Shown: piece by piece, positions 24,688-37,050 of the stretch
Layout: each line of letters begins with the position of its first letter
Position numbering within the stretch: position 1 is the first letter of the stretch
NCBI GenBank assembly: GCA_029783825.1
Contig: JAREIK010003337.1
Location: 101,863-165,862, forward strand
Source of the DNA: Sapria himalayana
Taxonomy: Eukaryota; Streptophyta; Magnoliopsida; Malpighiales; Rafflesiaceae
Length of the DNA: 64,000 nt
Reading direction: 5' to 3'
Made by a program: the position numbers and the translations under genes
The notes under the pieces: generated by a model
The model's database searches: none
Told to the model about the DNA's origin: nothing
Seen by the model: only the letters and a program-made list of their open reading frames with translations

Positions 24688-26125
24688 ACTATTATAATTG
24701 TATTATAATATTATACTATAAAAGACTTTCTATATTTTGTTGAACTCTATTGTTATGTATTATTCTAAAATGCATGGTTATTCATCATATATCTTTTATT
24801 TGTTTTATATTTTTATTTTTTATATAGCAGTGGTGCCTAAAGGACGTGGTCGTGGTGGATATGGATGTGGACACAGAAATGGATGAAATTCATCTAGTAT
24901 TTTACATATTTTTGCAAATTCAGTACCATCTCATACCCGCCATATCCAGACTTCAACATCACAATCACCATCTCTATTTCCATCACCATCATCATCATTA
25001 ACACTTTTACCATCACATTTATCTGATATATGTCCATCACCCATTGTCCTACCTTTACACACTTTTGATCCATCACCATCTTCTACATCACATTTTACAC
25101 TGATAGTTCCCCCATTTACAACATCATCGACATCATCAAATGATGTGCATTCCTTTGCATTTAGTGCAAAATTAGTAATTTAGATTGTGGATGGAAGGTA
25201 TATGAAATATGTAAATATTACTTGAATAATAAAAGTATGATTTTCTTGTTAGTGGTTTTTTTTATATATAGTTATTTTCTTGTTTTCAATGTTATTTATT
25301 TTATTGTACAGTTTTATTCCATCTCACAAGTGTTTAGCTATAATTACAAATTCTTTCAATAAAAAGATTGATTCTAAAGCATAATCATGGAAGAAAGTTT
25401 CAAAATTGACAAGAGAGTCTAATTTTAATGACTTTCAGGTAAAAACAATGAATCAAAAACATTTAAAATTAATTATCTAATTAGTAAACTTTTATGTTGG
25501 TTATTTTCAAGCAGTAAATAAATATGTCTTTGTTATTATTATAAATTTTTTGTGATATATATAAAATCAGTGCACATGGGCACCCAAATTTGAAGGAAAG
25601 ATAAAGTCATTGTGGGAGAGCAAAGTTATTGAATGGTATTCATATTTTGTCCCTAAATTTTAGAATCTAAAACATAGACCTAATTTTATATCCGAGGATG
25701 ACTCATTCGAGTGGGTTAAGTATTGGGAGGAGCCAGATGTGAAGAAAAATTCGGAGATTTTGCTAGTAAAATTCAACTGATTGAGGTAGCTAGACTAGGT
25801 ACCGAAATGTCTTGCCACATAGTATGGTCAACGTCGAGCAATGAGCATGCTCGATATTTTGTTCAATTTTAAAATGTAAAACATTTATATATTTAGTGGT
25901 TGTCCTAATAGTCCAAATAAATCAAATCTATGCATGGTTTTATTAATTTTGTTAAAATTTTTTAACATTTGTTATTTTTTGACTTAATAAATACATACTC
26001 TATGCTGTAGAATTAGGTCAGATCCCAATTTTTATGAGATTTTTAGGAAGATGCATGTAAAGAAAGTGGATTGTCAATTTATTAACAAAAAGTCCCAGAT
26101 GATTGCTATAAGAATCTATTATATT

Positions 26126-26455
26126 AAAAAAATTCCACAAATTCCACAAATTCCACCATAGTATAGCTGGGAACCCCTTGCTACTGGCACTGGGATGCGA
26201 GACCGGCACGGCGACTTGGGCTTGCTTTATTGAACTATTGAACTATTGACTCTTTGCGCTAGTGCAATTAAGGAAGCCGCACAATGCCAAATTAGGTCTC
26301 TGGGCTTCCCGTGTATTCATCCAAATCAGATCAGATCCATGAGAATATTTATTGTTCTACCTTTTTCTTAGCAACTGGCTTTCATGGTTTTCATGTGATT
26401 ATCGGTACTCTTTTCTTGATCATTTGTGGTCTTCGCAAATATCTTGGTAATCTAA
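26126..26455 (+). mobile_element. Organelle-like insert with mitochondrial cox3 fragment (NUMT)
   Basis: Compared with the same intron in element 1 (around 7945-7985), about 330 bp is extra here, between CTATTATATTAA and TAATACTACTATAAAC. Its right part translates (26338-26450) to [17 protein letters not shown], then [18 protein letters not shown]. This is the conserved late region of plant cytochrome c oxidase subunit III, with a few substitutions. Its left part (26165-26290) is unusually GC-rich for the area (GAGACCGGCACGGCGAC) and I cannot place it; it may be another organelle segment. No target duplication is evident, and the ends show a short ATTCCACAA tandem. It is a fragment only and not expressible as COX3. 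Confidence 0.85.
26338..26450 (+). pseudogene. cox3: cox3 (cytochrome c oxidase subunit III) fragment, mitochondrial origin
   Basis: About 37 codons are in a single open frame covering the [13 protein letters not shown] motif and the following hydrophobic helix. Plant cox3 is about 265 codons, so this is roughly one seventh of the gene. High conservation beside heavily decayed transposon exons suggests recent transfer, though plant mitochondrial genes also change slowly. Confidence 0.88.
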
Positions 26456-27121
26456 CTAATACTACTATAAACTTTAAAAGTTATTTGGAATGCAAAATAT
26501 TAAATGTAATTAATGTATATCTAGAATAGTATTTTTCTCTGTTTTATCATTGGAACTCATGGATGAACGTGTGACAGTTGTTTCTCATCAAGTTGTGGGT
26601 TCTATGGATCTTCACCCAATTGACTATGATCCTATCTATTTGGAGACATAAGTGGTCATAAGAAGTAGTGAGTGTATGACATTGGCTCGAAGGGGAGTGA
26701 CATTTTGTTGTAGCAGTTGTGCTTCTAATTCACCTATCACATGAATGGTGGATGAGGCAGTTGAACAACAAGTAATGGAAACAAATGAACATTTTGAAGT
26801 TATGAAGACAAAAATTAAAGAGAAGGGTGAGAAAATATTTCATTTGAAGGAAGAAATGCAAGAAATTAAATAAGAGAAGGACGAGCAGAATAATCATTTA
26901 AAGAAAGAAATGCAAGAAATTAAAGAAATAAATGATGAGATGAAATAAATGAATGATGAAATGAAAGAAATTAATAATTTAATGCAATAGTAGATGTCCT
27001 ATATGGAGTCATAGTTATGGCATTGAGCAAAAGATAGCATTTTGAGATCCAGCTACAAAACCGCATAGGAGAGGCTAACACAAATGTACCAACTAATTAT
27101 GAGGATGATTTTGTATCATAA

Positions 27122-27598
27122 TTATTTCTAAACTATTTTTGATTTTTGTCTGTGTAGTTAAACAAAATGAAATTTTTTTGGAGGTATCATTTTTTTATTC
27201 TAGTTTTGTTCTTTGCTTTTCCAATTAATCCAATCATGAATCTTTGTATGATATTTGATGTGAGACACATGAAAAAATTCTGATTCAAAGCCTTTAGACA
27301 TTGCCATGGTCCTTCCTATGGATGGGTCACATCTTTGCCGATCTTAGCTAGATCAAAAGAAGGACAAGCTTCTATTATCATTATTATTTCTAGAACTTTT
27401 TATTTTTGCCCTAACACACTCTCTTTAAACATCATTGTTTGCCATCTTTTAGATATCTATTGAAGTTATATGATTATCAACTCATATTCATGTTTGTTCA
27501 TGTCTATAATTACTATTATTATATATTTGTGATTATATTTGTGTGTACCCGAATATTTTGGGTAGAGTTTTAGCTTATTATAGGTATATAAAAGGCTT
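27122..27598 (+). other. 3' flank of the element 2 TNPA-like gene
   Basis: This is the inverse of 6800-7281 in element 1, ending with TTTTAGCTTATTATAGGTAT and AAAAGGCTT, the conserved motif that borders the GC-rich triplet blocks elsewhere. No triplet block follows here. No gene was seen. Confidence 0.65.
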
Positions 27599-27777
27599 GG
27601 ATGGTTCTCCTGGTGTTGAGAATAGCACGTTAGCTTCTGAAGCTGTGAGATGAATGAAAAAATTTTTATCCCATGTAGATGCAAGTTTGTTCTTGATACT
27701 CTTATTTCGTGCAAATCTCCATTTTTGCTGTTCAGATCATTTTGCTTGTTCTCCTTCTCTTGCATGTTCATATTTTC
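27599..27777 (+). other. Upstream sequence of the BPC pseudogene
   Basis: Normal-complexity DNA with a pyrimidine-rich stretch ending TTGCTGTTCAG, which resembles an intron 3' splice site about 45 nt before the former start codon. BPC genes of this class often have an intron in the 5' leader, so this may be genomic leader sequence and not a processed cDNA. Confidence 0.4.
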
Positions 27778-28496
27778 ATAGATGATGACGAGCTGAACAT
27801 GAGAAATTGTGGCTATTACGAGCCATCTTTTGAGGGGCATCATGGTATGCAATTGACACCTAGCATGGGAGATCGTGGTACGAAGCCTTTCTTAATGGGA
27901 CATGATCTTAACAACTTTATCGTTAATGCCAATAACTAATTCCATCCTCGCAAATGCATTGTCTCCAACACTTTTCTTGCACTGCAATACATGAGAGATG
28001 GCTAGATAAACCAGAGAGATAAGTTTTTGAACATGTTACATCCAATTGCTTCTTATCTTGTTCTCACATAAACTTCTAAAGCTCAACCATTGCAGATTCT
28101 ACACCCATATGAATTTTTTCGAGATGAAAGGATTTATAAGATCAACCAACCAAGCCCTGATGAACAAGGTACCCAATCCAAGGAAAACCAAAGTGGGGAT
28201 CCGCCAAGAAAATAAAAACAAGAGAAACAAAGGATCCAAACTCCATTCCTGTTCCATGTTTGAAAGCTACAAAGTAATGCTTGGATGTGGTCATCAATAA
28301 CAATGACATGGATATCTTTGGCATTCCCATACCAGTCTGCACTTGCACAAGCACGTCTCAGTAGTGTTATCAATGAGGTTGTGGTGGGTGCCAATCCACA
28401 TGCTACACAACTAGCACATCAATATATTCCCTGTCGATGAGCATGAAAAGAAGAGGAGTGAGAATAGGTGGGAGGAAGATGAGTCAAGATGCATTG
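27778..28496 (+). pseudogene. BASIC PENTACYSTEINE (BBR/BPC, GAGA-binding) transcription factor pseudogene
   Basis: From ATA (27778, replacing the start ATG), the frame reads DDDELNMRNCGYYEPSFEGH, then GTKPFLMGHDLNNF, HPRKCIV, INQRDKFLNML and FRDERI. This is the N-terminal half of a group I BPC protein. After a frameshift near 28215-28287 the C-terminal zinc-coordinating domain follows: VVINNNDMDIFGIPIPVC, then CTSTSQ with a stop, a damaged Cys cluster (GCGGCQSTCYTT), SMSMKRRGVRIGGRKMSQDA. About 38 C-terminal residues (the THWARHG end) are missing. BPC proteins bind GA-rich DNA and recruit Polycomb. At least six stops are visible. It abuts CACTA element 2 at the place where other elements carry triplet modules, so transposon capture is possible but unproven. 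Confidence 0.92.
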
Positions 28497-29084
28497 TTAT
28501 ACAAAGTTAATAAATTTTGTAGCCATTTGTTTTTTATATTTGGAAGACAACATCTAATTTTTAAAGTTTTGTTCTTCTTTTTTTCTTTGAATGTATATTG
28601 TTTTTATGGAGTGCATATTGTTTTTATGGAGTGCATATTAATTTTTTTTTGCAGTTATGTTGATGCATACATGAAGTGATGGTCTTTGCTTTGAACCAAG
28701 AGAGGAACCATATGGTAGCATAAGCTACAAGGTCGATGGACTAATGCAATCAAGCAAATAATCTAAATCATTGGTGCAAGCACACGGAGAGGGGAATAAA
28801 CATTGTATGAAAGCTGCACGAAAGCATATGTGCTGCAGGGGGTGGCAAGGCAGAGCAACCCTTTTATAGGCTTTGGGACCAGGAGAGAATTCTTGTTGTG
28901 GGGAGGCAGGGTGCGAACTTTGATGCACAAAGCTTGGATCGTGGCATGTCTTATAGGTTTTCCTCTACGAATTTTTAGATATATTTTCGAAAATTTAAAT
29001 TATATTTACATTTCTTATTAATGTTGATAGTGATGTTTAGTGCATTCTTTGTGAAGTATAAATGGAATAATACTTTACCTGCTG
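28497..29084. other. Unassigned DNA between BPC pseudogene and TATC satellite
   Basis: AT-rich to 28680, with a duplicated TTTTTATGGAGTGCATATT (28600-28640). A more GC-balanced stretch follows at 28680-28965 (including GGGGAGGCAGGGTGCGAAC) without a recognisable frame, then AT-rich sequence into the tetranucleotide array. Confidence 0.45.
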
Positions 29085-29196
29085 TTCTATATCTATATCT
29101 ATACATATATACTTAGTATATATGTATATCTATCATGTATATATGTATATCTATCATTCCTAAACATCACTATCTATCATTATATGTCTATCTATT

Positions 29197-31383
29197 TATA
29201 TGTCTATCTATATATCTATATATCTTTATATCTATATATCTATCTGTATATCTATCTTTATGTCTATCTATTTATGTCTATCTATCTATCTTTCTTTCTT
29301 TCTTATATTTGTCAATTTAACTATATGGTTATCTATCTATCTATTTACTTATCTATCTTTCTATCAATTATCAATCTGTATTTCTATCTATGTATCTATC
29401 TCCATGTCTATCTATCTATCTATTTTTTTTCTATCTATTTGTTTTTCTATCTAATTATCTGTCTATCTCTCTGTTTGTCTATCAATCTATTTATCTAGTT
29501 ATCTATCTGTCTAATGATCTATCTGTCTATCTATCTAGGTTTCTAATTTTCTATCTATTTAATTATCTATCGATCTATCAATTACTCTATCTGGCTATCT
29601 ATCTATTTATATATCTTTTTATCTATCTGTCTGTCTGTCTATATGTCTATTTATCTTTCTTTCTTTCCTTCAAAAATTTATCTAATCAATCTATCTTTCT
29701 ATCTATCTGTCAATCTTTCTATATAATTTTATATCTAACTATCTATCTATGTATTTGTCTATCTATCTATCTATATATTTATATAGCTATATGTTTATGT
29801 ATATATTTATCTTTATGTCTATGTATGCATCTATGTATCTATATGTCTATCTATCTATCTTTTTATTTAATAATGTTTATATCTATCTATTTATATTTAT
29901 TTCTATTTCTCTAATTATCTATATATTTTTATATTTGTCAATCTACTTGTTTGTCAATATATCTCTCTACTATCTATCTATCTATCTATTTATCTCTCTG
30001 CCTATCTATTTGTCCATCTTTTTATCTAACTATATATTTAAATGTCTATCTATCTATCTTACTATCTATATTTATTTATACCTACCTATATATCTATCTA
30101 TATATTTATTTATTTATCAATATATCTGTTTATCTATATGTCTATCTATTTATATATTTATCTGTCTGTCTGTCTTTCCATCTACTTGTCTATCTATGTA
30201 TCTATTTGTCTATCTATCTTTTCAATTTATTTAACTTACTATCTATCTGTATATCCATCTATCTTTCTATCCATTTATCTATTTGTCTATCTATCTTTCT
30301 ATCAGTCTTTTTATTTTTTATGTATCTATCTGTCAATCTATCTATTTATCTATCTTTCTATCTATCTAAATGTCTATCTATCTTTTTATCTATCATTCTA
30401 TTTATCTACTTATATATCTATCTGTCTATATATCTATCTATTTATTTGTTATCTATCTATCTATCTATTTATCTATCTATCTATTTGTCTTTATATTTGC
30501 TTATCATTCTATATGTATTCTATCTATCTACCTATCTATCTATTAGTGTAACTATCAATTTGTGTAATAATCTATTCTTGTAATTATCTTTATGTCTATT
30601 TGTCTATTTATCTATCTAACTATTTATCTATCTATCTATCTGTCTATCTATTTATCTATCTATCAATCTCTCTATCTTTTTATCTATCTACCTATCTGTC
30701 TATTTATTTATCTATCAATATATATATATATATATATATATATCTGTCTGTCTATTTTTTTATCTATTTATCTGTCTAGTTCTATATGATCCTATCTTTC
30801 ACTCTGTGTTTATTTATCTATGTATCTAAATGTTTGTTTGTCTGTCTTAATATCTGTCTATCTATTTATATGTTTTTCAATCTATCTATCTACCTATCAT
30901 TCTATCATTTTAATTATCTCTCTATCTATTTATCTATGTATCTACTTTCCTATCTACCAATCAATCGATCAATCAATCTATTTATCGTCTATATTTCTAT
31001 TTACGTATCTCTCTTTCTTCTTCTTCTTTTCTATGTATCTTCAAATCTACCTACCTACCTACCCTATCTGTCTATTTTTTTATTTGCCTATATGTCTATC
31101 AATCAATCAATCTATCTAATTATCAATCAATCAATTAATTTATTTGTCTATCTATCTATTTATCTATTTGAATATCTATCTATCTATCTCTATGTCTATC
31201 TATCTATCTGTATGTTTATATATCTATCTCTCTAAATATTTATTGGTCTATCCATCTCTCGATCTATAAATCTATCTATCTCTTTCTCTATATATCTATC
31301 TTCTATTTATCTTATATCTATCACTCTCCATCTTTCAATATGTCTATCTATCTTTCTATCTAAATATCTATATTCTCTATATT
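29197..31383 (+). repeat. Higher-order unit 1 of the TATC satellite (about 2.19 kb)
   Basis: Defined by irregular landmarks that recur in the same order in units 2 and 3: TTTGTCAATTTAACTATATGG (about 29308), CTTCAAAAATTTATCTAATC (29668), TATATGATCCTATCTTTCA (30781) and AATCAATCGATCAATCAATC (30959). Such rare words cannot recur in order by independent slippage. Confidence 0.85.
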
Positions 31384-33674
31384 TATATGTCTATCTATAT
31401 ATCTATATATCTATATATCTTTATATCTATATATCTATCTGTATATCAATCTCTATGTCTATCTATTTATATGTCTCTCTATCTATCTATCTTTCTTAAA
31501 TTTGTCAATTTATCTATATGGCTATCTATCTATCTATTTACCTATCTATCTTTCTATCAATTATCAATATGTATTTCTATCTATATATCTATCTACATGT
31601 CTATCTATCTATTTTTTTTCTATCTATTTGTTTTTCTATCTATTTATCTGCCTATCTGTCTGGTTGTCTATCAATATATATATATATATATATTTATCTA
31701 TCTGTCTAATGATCTATCTGTCTATCTATCTACATTTTTAATATTCTATCTATTTAATTATCTATCTATCTATCAATTACTCTATTTGTCTATCTATCTA
31801 TCTATATATCTCTCTATCTATCTGTATGTCTATCTATATGTCTATCTATCTTTCTTTCTTTCCTTCAAAAATTTATCTAATCTATCTATCTATCTGTTAA
31901 TCTTTCTATATAATTTTATATCTAACTATCTATCTATGTATTTGTCTATTTATCTATATATTTATCTATCTATCTGTTTATATGTATATTTATCTTTATG
32001 TCTATCTATGTATGTGTTTATCTATATGTCTATCTATCTATCTTTTTATTTGTTAATGTTTATATATATCTAATTATCTTTATTTCTATTTCTCTAATTA
32101 TCTATATATTTTTATATTTGTCTATCTACTTATTTGTCAATATGTCTCTTTATTATCTATCTATCTATCTATCTATCTATTTATCTCTCTGCCTATCTAT
32201 TTGTCTATCTATCTATCTAACTATATATTTAAATGTCTATCTTACTATCTATATTTATTTATACCTACCTATCTATCTATCTATATATTTATTTATGTAT
32301 CAATATATCTGTTTATCTATATGTCTATCTATTTATATATCGATCTATCTATCTGTCTGTCTTTCTATCTACTTGTCTATCTATCTATCTATCTATTTGT
32401 TTATCTATCATTTCAATCGATTTAACTTACTATCTATCTGTATATACATCTATCTTTTTATCCATTTATATATTTGTCTATCTATCTTTCTATCAGTCTT
32501 TTTATTTTTTATGTATCAATCTGTCAATCTATCTATTTGTCCATTTATCTATCTTTCTATCTATCTAAATGTCTTTCTTTTTATTTATCATTCTACTTAT
32601 CTACGTATATATCTATCTGTCTATCTATCTATCTATTTATTTGTATCTATCTATCTATCTATTTGTCTTTATAGTTGCTTATCATTCTATATGTATTATA
32701 TCTATCTACCTATCTATCTATTAGTGTATCTATCAATCTGTGTAATTATCTATTCTTATAATTATCTATTTGTCTATTTGTCTATTTGTCTATCTAATTA
32801 ATTAACTTTTTATCTAACTATTTATCTATCTGTCTACCTATTTATCTATCTACCTATCTCTCTATCTTTTTATCTATCTACCTATCTGGCTATCTATTTA
32901 TCTATCAATCTATATATATCTGTCTATTTTTTATCTATTTATCTGTCTAGTTCTATATGATCCTATCTTTCAATCTGTGTTTATTTATCTATATATCTAT
33001 ATGTTTGTCTGTTTGTCTTTCTATATATCTATCTATTTTTATGTTTGTCAATCTATATATCTACCTATCATTCTGACATTCTAATTATCTCTCTATCTAT
33101 TTATCTATGTATCTACTTGCCTATCTACTAATCAATCGATCAATCAATCTATTTATTTGTCTATTTTCTATCTATGTATCTCTCTTTCTTCTTATCTTCT
33201 TATCTACATATCTTCAAATCTACCTATCTACCCACCTACCTATCTGCCTATTTGTTTATTTGGCTATATGTCTATCAATCAATCAATCTATATATCTATC
33301 TTTCGGTGAATCTATGTATTTATCAATCTATAAAGCTATTTATCTATTAATTTATTTATTTATATATCAATCAATCAATCTATCTATCTATCTAATTATC
33401 AATCAATCAATTAATCTATTTGTCTATCTATCTATTTATCTATCTGAATATCTATCTATCTATCTCTATGTCTATCTATCTATCTGTCTATCTATCTGTA
33501 TGTTTATATATCTATCTATCTAAATATTTATTTGTCTTTTCATCTCTCTATCTATAAATCTTTCTATCTCTTTCTCTATATATCTATCTATCTATATATC
33601 TTTATATCTATCACTCTCCATCTTTCTATATGTTTATCTATCTTTCTGGCTAAATATCTAAATTTTTCTCTATT
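31384..33674 (+). repeat. Higher-order unit 2 of the TATC satellite (about 2.29 kb)
   Basis: The landmarks of unit 1 reappear at about 31501 (TTTGTCAATTTATCTATATGG), 31864, 32954 and 33131. Local indels, mostly whole tetranucleotides and TA runs, account for the length difference. Confidence 0.85.
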
Positions 33675-35640
33675 TATATGTCTATCTTTATATCTATATA
33701 TCTTTATAACTATATATCTATCTGTATATCAATCTCTATGTCTATCAATTTATATGTCTCTTTATCTATCTTTCTTTATTTCTTATATTTGTCAATTTAT
33801 CTATATGGCTATCTATCTATCTATTTACCTATCTATCTTTCTAAAAATTATCAATCTATATTTCTATCTATCTATCTATCTACATGTCTATCTATCTATT
33901 TTTTTCTATCTATTTGTTTTTCTATCTATTTATCTGCCTATCTGTCTGGTTATCTATCAATCTATATATATATTTATCTATCTGTCTAATGATCTATCTG
34001 TCTATCTATCTATATTTTTAATTTTCTATCTATTTAATTATCTATCTATCTATCAATTACTCTATTTGTCTATCTATCTATCTATATATCTCTTTGTCTA
34101 TCTGTCTGTCTGTCTATATGTCTATCTATCTTTCTTTCTTTCCTTCAAAAATTTACCTAATCTATTTGTCTATCTATCAATCTATCAATCTTTCTATATA
34201 ATTTTATATCTAACTATCTATCTATGTATTTGTCTATCTATCTATCTATATATTTATCTATCTATCTGTTTATGTGTATATTTATCTTTATGTCTATATA
34301 TGTATGTATGTATCTATATGTCTATCTATCTATCTATCTATCTTTTTATTTGACAATGTTTATATCTATTTATTTTTCTTTATTTATATTTCTCTAATTA
34401 TCTATATATTTTTATATTTGTCAATCTACTTGTTTGTCAATATATCTCTCTACTATCTATCTATCTATCTATTTATCTCTCTGCCTATCTATTTGTCCAT
34501 CTTTTTATCTAACTATATATTTAAATGTCTATCTATCTATCTTACTATCTATATTTATTTATACCTACCTATCTATCTATCTATATATTTATTTATTTAT
34601 CAATATATATGTTTATCTATATGTCTATCTATTTATATATCTATCTATCTGTCTGTCTTTCTATCTACTTGTCTATCTATCTATCTATCTATCTATTTGT
34701 CTATCTTTTCAATCTATTTAACTTACTATCTATCTGTATATCCATCTATCTTTCTATCCATTTATCTATTTGTCTATCTATCTTTCTATCAGTCTTTTTA
34801 TTTTTTATGTATCTATCTGTCAATCTATCTATTTATCTATCTTTCTATCTATCTAAATGTCTATCTATCTTTTTATCTATCATTCTATTTGTCTACCTAT
34901 ATATCTATCTGTCTATTTATCTATCTATTTATTTGTTATCTATCTATCTATTTATCTATCTATCTATTTGTCTTTATATTTACTTATCATTCTATATGTA
35001 TTCTATCAATCTACCTATCTATTTATTAGTGTATCTATCTATCTGTGTAATTATCTATTCTTGTAATTATGCATCTGTCTATTTGTCTATCTAATTAATT
35101 AACTTTTTATCTATCTAACTATTTATCTATCTATCTATCTGTCTGTCTACCTATCTATCTATCTATCTCTCTATCTCTCTATCTTTTTATCTATCTACCT
35201 ATCTGTCTATCTATTTATCTATCAATATATATATATATTTATATCTATCTATCCATTTTTTTATTTATTTATCTGTCTAGTTATATATGATCCTATCTTT
35301 CAATCTATGTGTTTATTTATCTATGTATCTATATGTTTGTCTGTCTATCTTTCTCTCTGTCTATATATTTTTATGTTTTTCAATCTATCTATCTACCTAT
35401 CATACTATCATTCTAATTATCTCTCTATCTATTTATCTATGTATCTACATGCCTATCTACCAATCAATCGATCAATCAATCTATTTATCTGTCTATCTTT
35501 CTATCTACGTATCTTTCATTCTTCTTATATTCTTATCTACATATCTTCAAATCTACCTCTCTACCTAACTAGCTATCTACCTATCTGCCTATTTGTTTAT
35601 TTGTTTATTTGCCTATATGTCTATCAATCTTTCTATTTGA
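33675..35640 (+). repeat. Higher-order unit 3 of the TATC satellite (truncated)
   Basis: The landmarks reappear at about 33789, 34144, 35284 and 35461. Correspondence with unit 2 fades after GCCTATATGTCTATCAATC (about 35610-35630), leaving the last 300 bp or so of the unit missing or replaced by simple TATC. Confidence 0.8.
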
Positions 35641-35950
35641 CTTTCTATCTATTTCTCTATCTGTCTATCTATCTATCTATTTATCTATATATCTGTCTAT
35701 TTGTCTATCTATCTATTTATTTATCTTTTTATTTGTTTATCTGCCTATCTATCTATTTATTTATCTTTTTATTTGTCTATCTGTCTACCTATGTATCTCT
35801 CAATCTATCAATCTATTTATCCACCTATATGTCTTTCTATCTATGTATCTGTCTATTTGCTTATCTGTATATCTCTCTATCTATCTATATGTCTATTTGT
35901 CTATTTGTCTATATGTCTATCTATCTATTTATCTAGATTTCTAGCTATCA

Positions 35951-35988
<38 letters not shown>

Positions 35989-36822
35989 TTATCTATCTAT
36001 CCATATGTCTATCTATTTATCTGTCTATATGTATATTTTTTATATATCTATTTATTTGTCTATCTATCCATCTATTTATATATCTATCTATCTATCAATC
36101 AATCTATCTGTCTATCTGCCTATTTTCTCAATCTATTAATCTATCTATTTGTTTATCTATTTATCTATCTATCTATCTATTTGTCTATAAGTCTATTAGT
36201 CTATCTATCTATCAATTTATCTATCTATCTAATGTCTATACTTCTATGTGTATATCTACCTGTCTATATATTTTCCAGCCTATCTTCTATCTATTTTTCT
36301 ATCTGTCTATCTGTCCATCTGTCTATGTGTCTATGTGTCTATCAATCAATCAATCAATCAATCTTTCTTTCTTTCTATATGTTAGTCTATTTTTCTATCT
36401 AAGTATCTATCTATTTATCTATCTGTCTAACTGCATGTTTATAAATCTATTTTTCAATCAATCAATCTATCTGTCTGTTTGTTTGTTTATCTATTTATAT
36501 ATCTATGTTCCTACCTGACTACCTATTTTTCTGTTTGTCTATCTGTATATTTGCCTATTTGTCAATCTGTTTTACTATCTCTTTGTATGAATGTCTATTA
36601 GTCTATCTAACTTTATATTTGTCTGTATGTCTATCTGTCTATCTATTTATCTATCTATCTACTTGTATATTTGTCTTTATATATATATATGTCTGTCTAT
36701 CTTTAAATATGTCTATTTACCTTTCTGCCTATTTACCTATGTGTCAATTAGTTTATTTATTTCTATCTTTATCTTTATATCTATTAGTCTATCTTTCTAC
36801 CTATTTATCTATTTATCTATGT

Positions 36823-36872
<50 letters not shown>

Positions 36873-37050
36873 TTCTTTCTTTCTTTCTTTCGTCCTTTCT
36901 ATCTATCTATGTATCTATCTTTCTATATGTCTGTCTATCTGTCTATCTATATAGCTATCTATTTATATTTTTACTTATCTGTCTATCTATTTATCTATCT
37001 ATCTGTCTATCTGCCTATCTATCTATCTATTTATCTATATATCTCTCTAT

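Larger units (their letters stand above)
24831..27121 (+). pseudogene. Transposase_24/PTTA (TNPA-like) pseudogene of element 2
   Basis: It begins after an acceptor-like TATATAGCAG with VPKGRGRGGYGCGHRNG and a stop, then a Ser/Pro/His-rich segment (24900-25180). Later pieces are FNDFQ before a GTAAAA donor (25440), TWAPKFEGKIKSLWE (about 25570-25620), WVKYWEEPDVKK (about 25715), MHVKKVDCQFINKKSQM (26050-26102), and HPIDYDPIYLET (26612-26650). A Glu/Lys-rich coiled coil (26743-26990) follows, then the C-terminus NYEDDFVS and TAA at 27119-27121. Stops interrupt the coiled coil and other exons. An intron between 26102 and 26550 carries the cox3-bearing insert. Exon order matches element 1. Confidence 0.8.
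24096..27598 (+). mobile_element. CACTA element 2, internal fragment in plus orientation
   Basis: This is homologous to the reverse complement of about 6805-10015 in element 1: end of TNP2, the Transposase_24/TNPA-like gene, and the 3' flank up to the GGCTTTTA module motif (its inverse at 27580-27598). Both termini are missing. The left break falls inside DUF4216 next to satellite copy 7, and the right break abuts the BASIC PENTACYSTEINE pseudogene. It is more decayed than element 1 in the TNP2 part. Confidence 0.82.
29085..37050 (+). repeat. Degenerate (TATC)n satellite, plus strand, about 8 kb
   Basis: Nearly continuous CTAT/TATC tetranucleotides have T/C/A substitutions (CTGT, TTTA, CAAT) and occasional TA tracts. 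Because TATC has no stop in any frame, the plus strand shows many overlapping frames of Tyr-Leu-Ser-Ile repeats up to about 270 residues. These are compositional and not genes. A large part (29197-35640) is organised in three higher-order units. Confidence 0.95.

Noticed and set aside
28046..28394. Frames at 28046-28300 (+) and 28134-28394 (-) as genes
   Set aside because: Out-of-frame readings of the BPC pseudogene.
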